Notes under the pieces: generated by a model
What the model saw: the letters and a program-made list of their open reading frames with translations, nothing else
What the model was told of the DNA's origin: nothing
The model's database searches: none
Program-made: the position numbers and the translations under genes
IMG/VR virus record: IMGVR_UViG_3300042691_024812
Span: 1-27,403 of that record
Origin: a virus
DNA: 27,403 nt
Reading direction: 5' to 3' (one strand)
Shown here: one piece after another, positions 1-5,885 of the stretch
Layout: the number at the start of each line of letters is the position of its first letter
Position numbering within the stretch: position 1 is the first letter of the stretch

Positions 1-62
1 AATATCTCTGATGCGTTTTGTGTGCGGTTGTAATCTCCATAATCAACGAAATACCTTTTCAT
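1..62 (-). CDS. Hypothetical protein, 5' part only
   Basis: The window edge cuts this gene; only the first 20 codons are visible, starting MKRYFVDYGDYNRTQ. The start is chosen because an A-rich leader (AAAACAACACACAT just before ATG) matches the leader of the next upstream gene, which starts at 762. The same frame stays open to another ATG inside the hairpin element at 84-127, so a longer start cannot be ruled out. It is the last visible gene of a minus-strand set of small genes. No function can be given. Confidence 0.5.
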   Translation of the reverse strand, partial: MKRYFVDYGDYNRTQNASEI

Positions 63-83
63 ATGTGTGTTGTTTTGATGAGG

Positions 84-127
84 AACTGAGGGTGGTAACG
101 AACCACCTTCGCACATTGCTCTCAGTT
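84..127 (-). other. tRNA-like minihelix element 3
   Basis: On the minus strand, AACTGAG (127-121) pairs with CTCAGTT (90-84), 7 bp. Directly stacked inside it GGTGG pairs with CCACC, 5 bp, around the 7-nt loop TTCGTTA. This is the exact 7+5 bp geometry of a tRNA acceptor stem plus T arm. The D and anticodon arms are replaced by a 13-nt bulge, so it is not a tRNA. It lies between the stop at 205 and the start at 62, after element 1. Confidence 0.5.
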
Positions 128-158
128 CGGGGGGTATAACTGGCGTTAATTGGTTTAG

Positions 159-201
159 AAGGGCGGGGTGGAGTCGAACCACCCCTGCAACCATTGCCCT
201 T
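159..201 (-). other. tRNA-like minihelix element 1
   Basis: Minus strand: AAGGGC (201-196) pairs with GCCCTT (164-159), 6 bp; stacked inside, GGGGTGG pairs with CCACCCC, 7 bp, around the T-loop TTCGACT, which fits the TTCRANY rule of tRNA T loops. A 10-nt bulge, AATGGTTGCA, sits on the 5' side. The 3' side runs on as CTAAACCA. It begins 3 nt after the stop codon of the 185-aa gene. No U tract follows, so it is not a standard terminator. Confidence 0.6.
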
Positions 202-204
202 GAA

Positions 205-762
205 TTACTTTGCCCACTTGAAGTTGATGTCGGCAAACCTCCCCATCTCATCGATGTCGTTCTCAGCGTCATCAGCATCATGGTAGCCTTCAATGTCATC
301 AAGGGCGGTGCTGAATGAGATGCTGAACATCTTATTGCCATCCCTATCTACTCCACCATCGACTATCTGAGCATCGACAGACTCAGCAGTCAGGTTTACA
401 CGCCATATGGCATTGAGGCATCCCGAAGTGGCATCGAACTTGTTCTTGTACACCTCCCAACAATAGCAGTAGTATCCGATGGGATAATGCCTCTCACCTT
501 CAATCATTGTGGGATGGATGACCTCATGTGTTGCTGAACCTGACTCATAATAGACCTCAACCAACTGCTGAGAGGACTCATCCCATGTATAAGTCGTGCC
601 ATCCTCATTAACGTCAGCGAGGATGTCAAATAAGGCACATATACGCCTTGTATTGGCCTCATTGAAGTATGGAGTACACCAACCGTTCCAACGGTTGGAA
701 TTGTCGTGGTATCCCTCCACGGGAGGCACAACTGAATCAAGAACGAATAATGCCTTAGTCAT
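205..762 (-). CDS. Hypothetical protein (185 aa)
   Basis: The protein starts MTKALFVLDSVVPP. The frame is open further upstream, but that extension would run through the minihelix element at 787-830, whereas the ATG at 762 has an A-rich leader (ACAGAAAACAC) typical of Bacteroidota genes. The product is acidic and rich in Tyr and Trp, with a central YYCYCWEVYKN segment and an acidic stretch near the C terminus (HDADDAENDIDEMG). There is no signal peptide or membrane segment, and I do not recognise a family. It lies in a minus-strand set of small genes separated by tRNA-like elements, with one element on each side. Function unknown. Confidence 0.75.
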   Translation of the reverse strand: MTKALFVLDSVVPPVEGYHDNSNRWNGWCTPYFNEANTRRICALFDILADVNEDGTTYTWDESSQQLVEVYYESGSATHEVIHPTMIEGERHYPIGYYCYCWEVYKNKFDATSGCLNAIWRVNLTAESVDAQIVDGGVDRDGNKMFSISFSTALDDIEGYHDADDAENDIDEMGRFADINFKWAK

Positions 763-786
763 GTGTTTTCTGTTTAATTGGTTTAG

Positions 787-830
787 AAGTAGGGAGGGGA
801 GTCGAACCCCTCCATAAGACCATCCTACTT
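787..830 (-). other. tRNA-like minihelix element 2
   Basis: Minus strand: AAGTAG (830-825) pairs with CTACTT (792-787), 6 bp; GGAGGGG pairs with CCCCTCC, 7 bp, around the T-loop TTCGACT. An 11-nt bulge, GATGGTCTTAT, shares ATGGT with element 1, and the 3' side again reads CTAAACCA. Stem bases differ from element 1 while pairing is kept. The stop codon TAG of the 82-aa gene (825-827) lies inside the 5' strand of the outer stem. Confidence 0.6.
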
Positions 831-1073
831 GGCGTGAAAGCGGCACTTGCTGCCCGAAACCTTAACCACCATGGCACATGGCTTACCATCCTTCTTAACC
901 GCACCACATTTGGGCGTGGAAGGATTGTGCGACCTGCAATAGCCTGAGGCAGCACTCACAATAGTTGACTGGCATTTTCTGCCATCCTTCTTCACGCCCT
1001 TGCAAGGCACTATGGCGGCTACAGATGTCAAGGAGAGGACTGAGAACGCAAACAGGACGATTGACTTTTTCAT
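825..1073 (-). CDS. Secreted Cys-rich protein with two CxxH-type repeats (82 aa)
   Basis: The start at 1073 gives MKKSIVLFAFSVLSLTSVAA, a clear N-terminal export signal, so the mature protein should leave the cytoplasm. The rest is two copies of one unit: C..VKKDG.(K/P)C, then a spacer, then C+.H, at about residues 24-49 and 56-80. Each unit offers three Cys and one His, as expected for a small metal-binding or disulfide-stabilised knuckle. Similar C....G..C...C..H units occur in many small Bacteroidota proteins of unknown role. The longer open frame upstream overlaps the neighbouring gene and is not used. Its stop codon is part of a tRNA-like element. Binding partner and target are unknown. 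Confidence 0.75.
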   Translation of the reverse strand: MKKSIVLFAFSVLSLTSVAAIVPCKGVKKDGRKCQSTIVSAASGYCRSHNPSTPKCGAVKKDGKPCAMVVKVSGSKCRFHAK

Positions 1074-1089
1074 ATACTTGCTTATTTGG

Positions 1090-1347
1090 TTAGAGAATGT
1101 CGAACAAATTATCGTTGTCATCTTGAGCGGACAGGAACGCCTCGACACTATCGTATCGGCATATGAAGAAGGCGAAATCCGTGTACTCCTCAAAGCAATC
1201 ATCCAATACTGCCCGTGCCTCCTCTTCTGTACTGAATACCTTGGCTTCAATGGCACTATACACAACCCCATGTGGGAATGTGTCACCTTGGGCGTAGTAG
1301 CCGCCACCATCGTTCTGCAAGACGTAAGCATGGTTAGTAACTGTCAT
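1090..1347 (-). CDS. Hypothetical small acidic protein (85 aa)
   Basis: First gene after the minus-strand promoter at 1386-1416. The ATG at 1347 is preceded by the leader CCAAATAAACAGTAT, a near copy of which precedes the gene starting at 1073; this decides the start over an upstream ATG inside the promoter region. The protein (MTVTNHAYVLQNDGG...) is acidic, has an EEEARAVLDDCFEEY helix and ends NLFDIL. It looks like a compact alpha/beta protein without membrane segment or signal peptide. Family and function are not recognised. Confidence 0.65.
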   Translation of the reverse strand: MTVTNHAYVLQNDGGGYYAQGDTFPHGVVYSAIEAKVFSTEEEARAVLDDCFEEYTDFAFFICRYDSVEAFLSAQDDNDNLFDIL

Positions 1348-1385
1348 ATACTGTTTATTTGGGGTGAATAACTCAATTGAGAATA

Positions 1386-1416
1386 CGAAGATAGGTACTC
1401 TTTGCCACATGGCAAA
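1386..1416 (-). promoter_or_regulatory. Minus-strand promoter overlapped by a perfect palindrome
   Basis: Reading the minus strand, TTTG (1416-1413), a 19-nt spacer and TATCTTCG (1393-1386) resemble the Bacteroidota -33/-7 promoter (TTTG, TAnnTTTG) with one mismatch. The -33 box lies in the perfect 7+7 dyad TTTGCCACATGGCAAA (1401-1416), which looks like a repressor site. A second palindrome, CTCAATTGAG, lies at 1372-1381 near the expected transcript start. It would serve the small genes at 1-1347. Confidence 0.55.
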
Positions 1417-1445
1417 GAAATATTTGCAGGATTGGAGTAATGCCC

Positions 1446-1675
1446 TGATTTATACCCTTCGCCATACCGTGAATCACCAAAACTCCCATGATTTATACCA
1501 TTTGTTGTTGCCGTATTGATTTTGACCGTGTTTTTAAGTGGTGAAGGGGGGGAATTAGTGGTCAAACGGTCGTTCGGTGGGAATTTGCGATCCGAATATG
1601 CCCATTAATCATGTCCTGGTGGGAATTTGTTACACGTTTGTTGCCATTAATCGTGGCTTAGTGGGGAATGCAACC
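1446..1675. repeat. Degenerate tandem repeats, period about 42-43 bp
   Basis: TGATTTATACC occurs at 1446 and 1489 (period 43). GGTGGGAATTTG occurs at 1576 and 1618, with a weaker copy (AGTGGGGAATG) at 1660, period exactly 42. The latter copies also share CCATTAATC about 27 nt further on. No reading frame runs through the array. Such an array in a long intergenic region fits an iteron-type origin or a multi-site regulator-binding region; which one cannot be told from sequence. Confidence 0.5.
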
Positions 1676-2131
1676 ATATTTAGATTGATTGTACTTCTGA
1701 GTACGTATTCCAAGACAGAATCGAATAAGCATTGATAGTCAATGCATTGCAATGAGTAGTTGACATGGCGTTGACTTTCCCCCTCCCCAAGGGTTGCCCA
1801 TTCATTGACCCCAAACCCGCAATGGCCTTGCGTTTCAGCCATTGCCGCATATAGTTTGCCACTTGACCTTTGCCCAATTCAGAACCATGAATCAAGAACG
1901 AGAAATGCAGAACTTTGCCAGTAAAGATTTTCGGGGTACGGCCTTGGCAGAACCGACTTCCCCTTCCTGGACCCCGGTCGCTTCGCACCGGGGATTCCCC
2001 ACGCACCTACACCTATCAATTTTTTTTCTACTCCCACTCCCACTTCCCCACAGACACCCCCATACTAATTATTTTTGTAGTCCACCTCTGCTATTTTTTT
2101 TCTACGCCTGTTCTTTTTTTTTGTGGGAAGT
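1676..2131. other. Non-coding stretch with GC hairpin and T tracts
   Basis: No convincing gene. Frames that stay open here give proteins dominated by Phe and Ser from T tracts and lack any domain. Visible structure: a hairpin CCCCGGT (1972-1978) / ACCGGGG (1987-1993) with an 8-nt loop, the palindrome GGGGATTCCCC just after it, and T8 tracts at 2020 and 2094. The T tract at 2020 lies about 26 nt after the hairpin, too far for a standard terminator. Confidence 0.4.
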
Positions 2132-2575
2132 GGATAGAATATACTAATACCTATCCGACCCCGAGCCGGGTATGGGTCCAGAAGTTGATCCTACGGCGGT
2201 ACACGGCGATAACTCTGGCTTCTACGTATCTGTGGCTCAAGTATGCTGAAACCGCCTTAAATCGCCTTAAAATAGCTTGTACGCCTACCGACCATGATCT
2301 GACTATGATCGCCATAGGTGGCGGTAGCCAGTCGGCCTTGATTCTCCGAATCTCGGATATGGCCCGAACGGGTATGAATTCAGGGATTGAGGATACGTTT
2401 ATACCTGATCGGATACAGGGTTAGACCAAGGGCCAATTATTTTTTTTACGCCTTTACTCTGAATTGATTCTCTACGGTCAGGATATGGCCAAGATCTTTA
2501 TTGGAGTACCAGGCATCTCGCTGCGCTCGATGGGTCGCTGCGCTCCTCCCCCAAGGCTATTTAATTTTTTCTACG
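2020..2575 (+). repeat. Four dispersed T-tract repeats, T(6-8) then CTACG
   Basis: The plus strand carries T8CTAC (2020-2031), T8CTACGCC (2094-2108), T8ACGCC (2440-2452) and T6CTACG (2565-2575), all in the same direction, and nothing alike was noticed inside the genes. The third follows the hairpin-rich stretch and could act as its U-rich 3' end. The fourth runs directly into the first TTCTACGATTTATAGAA site. Function unknown. Confidence 0.45.
2132..2452 (+). ncRNA. Candidate structured RNA ending in a U tract
   Basis: Many short helices can be drawn: GGATAG/CTATCC (2132-2137, 2151-2156), GACCC/GGGTC (about 2157-2178), GGCGGT/ACCGCC, CTACCG/CGGTAG (2285-2290, 2322-2327), GATTC/GAATC near 2340-2352, and a long-range GGCCTTG/CAAGGGCC pairing whose 3' half runs into A/T and T8. 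The open frame across this stretch has no domain character. It lies in the control region between divergent operons. This is a reading by eye, without a fold energy or relatives. Confidence 0.35.
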
Positions 2576-2585
2576 ATTTATAGAA
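2569..2585. promoter_or_regulatory. Operator-like dyad, site 1
   Basis: TTCTACGATTTATAGAA is an imperfect palindrome with TTCTA/TAGAA arms and a 7-nt centre. It is the most distant of three near-identical 17-bp sites upstream of the promoter at 2762. Confidence 0.5.
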
Positions 2586-2718
2586 ATTTTCCTTGGCCGA
2601 AAAAGGTCTAATATAATATAATATAGGAGCATCCGATACGAATTTTTGTAATATGTGCTGTAACCCTTTGCTGTGGCGGGTTTCAGGGTAGCATATTTTT
2701 TAGGCGTGTCTAAAGGAA

Positions 2719-2757
2719 TTCTACGATTCATAGAACGATGTTCTATGATTTATAGAA
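2719..2757. promoter_or_regulatory. Operator-like dyads, sites 2 and 3
   Basis: TTCTACGATTCATAGAA (2719-2735) and TTCTATGATTTATAGAA (2741-2757) match site 1 at 15-16 of 17 positions. Their starts are 22 bp apart, about two helical turns, so two dimers would bind the same face. Site 3 ends 4 bp before the -33 box, a position that suits an activator as well as a repressor. The binding protein is not identified; several winged-helix proteins in this window are candidates. Confidence 0.6.
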
Positions 2758-2761
2758 ATTC

Positions 2762-2792
2762 TTGCAAAACTGAAGTATAATACATATCTTTG
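2762..2792 (+). promoter_or_regulatory. Bacteroidota-type promoter of the first plus operon
   Basis: TTG (2762-2764) and TATCTTTG (2785-2792), with a 20-nt spacer, match the TTG / TAnnTTTG consensus of the Bacteroidota primary sigma factor. GCGTAAG follows the -7 box, as at other promoters here. The first gene starts 21 bp further on. Confidence 0.8.
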
Positions 2793-2813
2793 GCGTAAGC
2801 TAAAACATTATGT

Positions 2814-3755
2814 ATGGAGGGTACAAGTAAGGTCGCCGAATGGGATGAACTATCCCCCAAGATAAAGATTATGCCGGGCCAAAAACTGATCGGCAAACTT
2901 GACAAGAAAACTTACATGGCTCTCCCGTCTGGGGGAAGCCTTGAGCAGGGCGAACTGTATCTGGTGGTCCCTGCACCCGACAATGGCGGGATACCGGACA
3001 CAAAAAACGGCACTTGGTTTTCATACCGATCCCTGTTTGATTTTTTTTATGTCACGACCGGGTTTGTTGACCCGCCAAAGGCCCCCGACAGTGGGTTGGT
3101 TTTAAGACCCCACTTGGATGGCACAAAAGAGGTGGGGATTAATCTTTCAAAAGAAAACCCCATGGCCGGGTTTAAGCCTTGGCCAAAACTCCACGACAAC
3201 CTTGCTGAGGTTAAGTACGGTAAGGGTGAGTTCGCCTCCGCCCCGCAACCCATTGATGCTAAGGCGCCGGAAGATGTTCGGGTCGGCAAGAACGGGGGGA
3301 ACCCTATCAAGTCCTACGATTTCAAGTCTTACCTGTCCGGGATCCCAGACCGCCTCCCCGACCCGTTGCCCAACCCCTGGCCGAAGTACCCCGAAGCCTG
3401 GGGCGATTACCGTAAATATCCATGCCCCTTCCAGGAAGGCGACTTCATTAAAGACCAGCGTGGATCAACCTTTAAGGTGACAGAATCTCGCACTTTGGGT
3501 ATTTTATGCCAAAACGTGGCCACAAAAGAAACGGGATATATCTCAATGTCAAATTATGGCAAATACACCCACACTCCGCCTCCGGTGTGTTGTCACGAAA
3601 CCCCGAATCCCAGCCCGGTCCCCCCGGAAACAGGGAAATTCTTCACTCTTCCCTTCGAAACCGCAGTTGAGGTAGCTATGGGCCTGATGAGAAACGAGAA
3701 GGTCCGGGACGAGGTGTATCAAAGAATCTTAGACGAGGAGGGAATTAGGCCATGA
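2814..3755 (+). CDS. Hypothetical Pro/Gly-rich protein (313 aa)
   Basis: First gene of the plus operon, right behind the promoter. The start MEGTSKVAEWDELSPK is the ATG in frame with the whole open frame; an ATG four bases earlier is in another frame. The product is rich in Pro, Lys and Gly and soluble in appearance. A segment near residues 200-245 (FQEGDFIKDQRGSTFKVTES) looks like a small beta-barrel, and the C terminus is a charged helix (MGLMRNEKVRDEVYQRILDE). There is a CC pair near residue 257 and no catalytic motif. No family recognised. The last bases overlap the next start. Confidence 0.75.
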   Translation: MEGTSKVAEWDELSPKIKIMPGQKLIGKLDKKTYMALPSGGSLEQGELYLVVPAPDNGGIPDTKNGTWFSYRSLFDFFYVTTGFVDPPKAPDSGLVLRPHLDGTKEVGINLSKENPMAGFKPWPKLHDNLAEVKYGKGEFASAPQPIDAKAPEDVRVGKNGGNPIKSYDFKSYLSGIPDRLPDPLPNPWPKYPEAWGDYRKYPCPFQEGDFIKDQRGSTFKVTESRTLGILCQNVATKETGYISMSNYGKYTHTPPPVCCHETPNPSPVPPETGKFFTLPFETAVEVAMGLMRNEKVRDEVYQRILDEEGIRP

Positions 3756-4096
3756 AAAATTTAATACTTATAGAAAACCCAAGCGGAAGGGGGGTAGAAG
3801 AGGTAAGGGAGCATAGCCCACTTAATTCCGCTCTTGAATTGACCCGTATGTTCCACCACCCAAGACGGGTATACACCCCCTTTCTTGATATGGTAGTGGA
3901 GGGAAACAGGATTAGTGAGGCGGCAAAAAGGGCAAGAAAGAGGGGTGTATATAATATCAGGATAGCAACAAGCAAGGTAAAGAAGTTGGGAGGGCTGAGA
4001 TATAAGCACTTGACACAGTTTGAATACAATGCGTTGCAGAAAGTCAGAAGGCAGGGGGCATACTATTATGAAAAAAAACGGAGGCAGGAGCCATGA
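3752..4096 (+). CDS. Hypothetical basic protein (114 aa)
   Basis: Starts inside the stop region of the previous gene (ATGA overlap), so it is probably translationally coupled. The protein is strongly basic, with NRISEAAKRARKRG in the middle and a C-terminal half carrying KVKKLGGLRYKHLTQFEYN and KVRRQGAYYYEKKRRQEP. It may bind nucleic acid, but no named fold is recognised. No signal peptide or membrane segment. The C-terminal codons overlap the next start at 4093. Confidence 0.7.
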   Translation: MKNLILIENPSGRGVEEVREHSPLNSALELTRMFHHPRRVYTPFLDMVVEGNRISEAAKRARKRGVYNIRIATSKVKKLGGLRYKHLTQFEYNALQKVRRQGAYYYEKKRRQEP

Positions 4097-4416
4097 TACC
4101 AATTTACTACGAAGAAGTCAGGACAAGTATTGGTATGCCTGTTGTAAAGGCGTACATACGCCTAAACGGCGGGACCAAGGTGGTGTACGGGCGGACTAAG
4201 GCGGAGGCCAGGGAAAAACTAATCGATTGGATGAGTGATTACGACTACGACCTCGCGCCAGAGTCTTTTGTTACGCTGCCTGGCCCTGATCTGTCGGGGC
4301 CAAGGCCACCCCTACGCAGGAACGTGGTGGACGGCTTAACCCTTATGATACTCGCATTTGTGGTAGCGGCGGCATTATCATTCCTGTCGCAGTTGATTGA
4401 TGGCCTAATCAAGTAG
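4093..4416 (+). CDS. Hypothetical protein with C-terminal membrane anchor (107 aa)
   Basis: Overlaps the previous gene by 4 bp (ATGA). Residues 1-60 form a small alpha/beta region with a YGRTKAEAREKLIDWM helix, similar in pattern to the N-terminal DNA-binding region of some integrases but too short to assign. After a Pro-rich link (PGPDLSGPRPPLRR), one hydrophobic segment follows (LTLMILAFVVAAALSFLSQL, about residues 82-101), so it is probably a tail-anchored membrane protein with the N terminus in the cytoplasm. Function unknown. Confidence 0.7.
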   Translation: MIPIYYEEVRTSIGMPVVKAYIRLNGGTKVVYGRTKAEAREKLIDWMSDYDYDLAPESFVTLPGPDLSGPRPPLRRNVVDGLTLMILAFVVAAALSFLSQLIDGLIK

Positions 4417-4419
4417 TGT

Positions 4420-5040
4420 GTGCGGAAGATATCTGACTTCAGGCAGTACGAGTCTTCGCCGTTCCCGATCTCGGGTATGGAGCAGAAGGTAGTCACCAAG
4501 CCCGGCAAGACCGCGACCATGGTTTCGGGGGATGGGGCAGAGATGTACCTGCAGGAGGCCGGGAAGGAAAGGTCAATCGTACACGACCAAGAGCAGTACG
4601 TCAAGGTCTTTAAATACGGGCTGGATACGATGAAGCACCTGAACCAGAGGTCGCTCTGCTTGGTAATGATGATCATGGCCCATATCCAACCCAGGCGAAA
4701 CACGGTTGAGTTGACCAGGGCAAAGGCAGAAGCCTTCAGTTCTAAGCTGGCCGGGGCATCATACTACGTTGCCGTGGTCGGACTCTTGGACTTGGGCGTC
4801 ATTGCGAGGACCAGTAATAAGAAAACCTTTTTCGTCAACCCGAATATGATATTCAATGGCGACAGGAGGGGCTTAATTAAAACCAAAGAAACAGAATATG
4901 GGGGCGAGGTTAATAGTGATCATAGACGGGCAGGAGTACCTCAACAGGTCATTCGAAGACAGCAAACTCAGAGCAAAATACCAGGCGAAGCAAGCGGCCC
5001 GTGTGTTCCTGAGCAAGTACAAGAAGATGCTGGCGAATAA
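4420..5040 (+). CDS. RepL-like winged-helix protein, possible replication or control protein
   Basis: Begins with GTG three bases after the previous stop. Residues about 60-150 form a winged-helix unit: helices around YVKVFKYGLDTMKHL and SLCLVMMIMAHI, a recognition-helix region (VELTRAKAEAFSSKLAGAS), a wing (LLDLGVIARTSNKKT) and the ending FFVNPNMIFNGDR. That ending is the pattern I associate with RepL-type plasmid and phage replication proteins. Residues after about 155 look non-globular (Gln/Arg/Pro-rich) and overlap the next gene by 143 bp in another frame, so the functional protein may end near residue 155. A role in replication initiation or as a transcription factor is inference. Confidence 0.6.
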   Translation: MRKISDFRQYESSPFPISGMEQKVVTKPGKTATMVSGDGAEMYLQEAGKERSIVHDQEQYVKVFKYGLDTMKHLNQRSLCLVMMIMAHIQPRRNTVELTRAKAEAFSSKLAGASYYVAVVGLLDLGVIARTSNKKTFFVNPNMIFNGDRRGLIKTKETEYGGEVNSDHRRAGVPQQVIRRQQTQSKIPGEASGPCVPEQVQEDAGE

Positions 5041-5314
5041 AAAGTATGAGGTCTTTATTGATGTTGACGGCGAAGACATAAGGGGATACCAGAGGACGCC
5101 CGTTGTTATCGAAGCCAATGGCAAAAGATTATTCTTTACATCCATAGGGGAGGCAATGAAGGCCTTGGGGCTAAACCAGAAACAAGTATTTAAAAATAAC
5201 CTAATTGATGAAGCAATTGATAGCGCAGCAGAAAGCAACAGGATCCGGCGGGATGAAGCCCGTAAGGAACAAGATCATTGTATCCGTGAATATGTCGCAG
5301 AAAAACAACTTTGA
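4898..5314 (+). CDS. Hypothetical protein (138 aa)
   Basis: Starts inside the preceding gene in the +1 frame and is more protein-like than the tail it overlaps: RLIVIIDGQEYLNRSF then a Lys-rich helix (KLRAKYQAKQAARVFLSKYK), a second beta segment (KYEVFIDVDGEDI) and a helix (SIGEAMKALGLNQKQVF). The +1 frame is open back to 4877, so fusion to the upstream protein by frameshifting is formally possible, though an ordinary ATG start is simpler. The 3' end overlaps the GroES-like gene by 62 bp. No family recognised. Confidence 0.65.
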   Translation: MGARLIVIIDGQEYLNRSFEDSKLRAKYQAKQAARVFLSKYKKMLANKKYEVFIDVDGEDIRGYQRTPVVIEANGKRLFFTSIGEAMKALGLNQKQVFKNNLIDEAIDSAAESNRIRRDEARKEQDHCIREYVAEKQL

Positions 5315-5885
5315 ATTCGTAACCGATGGCGGCCTGCAGCTCTGGGGTAACAAAGATTTTGGGTTTGACGGCAAAAAGACACAGCCAGTACTGACCACGA
5401 TTATATCTACTGGTGATAAGCCGCTCGGACTCCTACCACAGGATGTTGTAATTTGTCATCACAACACATTTCGGCGTGAAGTGGGCAAGGGCTATATGCA
5501 TGGGGATACGGGAGTAAAAACGCCAAAAGGCGAGGCCGTATTCGCCATAGAGCCGCATCAAATCCAATGCAGAGTTGATCCCAGTACCGGAGATCCCCTG
5601 CCACTGCAGGGATTCGTGTTGGTTGAGCGCATACCAATAGAGTACAGGAGTAGCATTATTGTTACCCCTGATCATGACCAGTACATCCCAAATCAGTTCA
5701 AGGTTGTAGCCGCTGGCGGCGGCGTAGATGAGTATGCGGATGTTGTAATTAACCCTGGTGACATCATCATTACCTACGAAAAGAGTGACTACGACATTGA
5801 GTATGTCTATGACATGAAAATGAAGTCAGCGGTCAGGGTGAAGTACGCCGATGTTTTAGCCATTTCAAAACAAGTTTACATATGA
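5253..5885 (+). CDS. Two-domain GroES/Cpn10-like co-chaperonin (210 aa)
   Basis: The start MKPVRNKIIVSV at 5253 is preferred because it opens directly into a GroES-type first strand; an earlier ATG at 5205 adds an unrelated Gln-rich lead. Residues about 1-108 and 118-206 look like two Cpn10 barrels in tandem. The first has PVLTTIISTGDKPLGLLPQD and VFAIEPHQIQ. The second has FVLVERI, FKVVAAGGG, VVINPGDIIITYE and the typical GroES ending VKYADVLAIS. GroES is normally about 97 residues with one barrel; the double form recalls chloroplast Cpn20. Residues 22-45 could serve as a long mobile loop. The expected partner is host GroEL, perhaps for folding the capsid protein. Assigned by pattern, not by alignment. 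Confidence 0.65.
   Translation: MKPVRNKIIVSVNMSQKNNFEFVTDGGLQLWGNKDFGFDGKKTQPVLTTIISTGDKPLGLLPQDVVICHHNTFRREVGKGYMHGDTGVKTPKGEAVFAIEPHQIQCRVDPSTGDPLPLQGFVLVERIPIEYRSSIIVTPDHDQYIPNQFKVVAAGGGVDEYADVVINPGDIIITYEKSDYDIEYVYDMKMKSAVRVKYADVLAISKQVYI

Noticed and set aside
60-205. Genuine tRNA genes at the minihelix elements
   Set aside because: The acceptor/T-arm half is present but there is no room or sequence for D and anticodon arms, and the 5' side lies at or inside a stop codon.
1446-1675. CRISPR array
   Set aside because: The repeats are degenerate, only 9-12 bp are shared, there are no uniform spacers and no cas genes in the window.
1842-2424. Overlapping plus-strand open frames of 101 and 169 codons in the control region
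   Set aside because: Their sequence follows T tracts and C-rich runs (Phe, Ser, Pro clusters), shows no domain, and crosses hairpins better explained as RNA or control DNA.
2518-2545. Direct repeat TCGCTGCGCTC (2518-2528 and 2535-2545)
   Set aside because: Short, common GC-rich repeat; no arrangement with other signals was seen.
5205-5252. Earlier start for the GroES-like gene
   Set aside because: The added 16 residues (MMKQLIAQQKATGSGG) are unlike a first barrel strand and overlap the previous gene more deeply; the ATG at 5253 opens directly into the domain.
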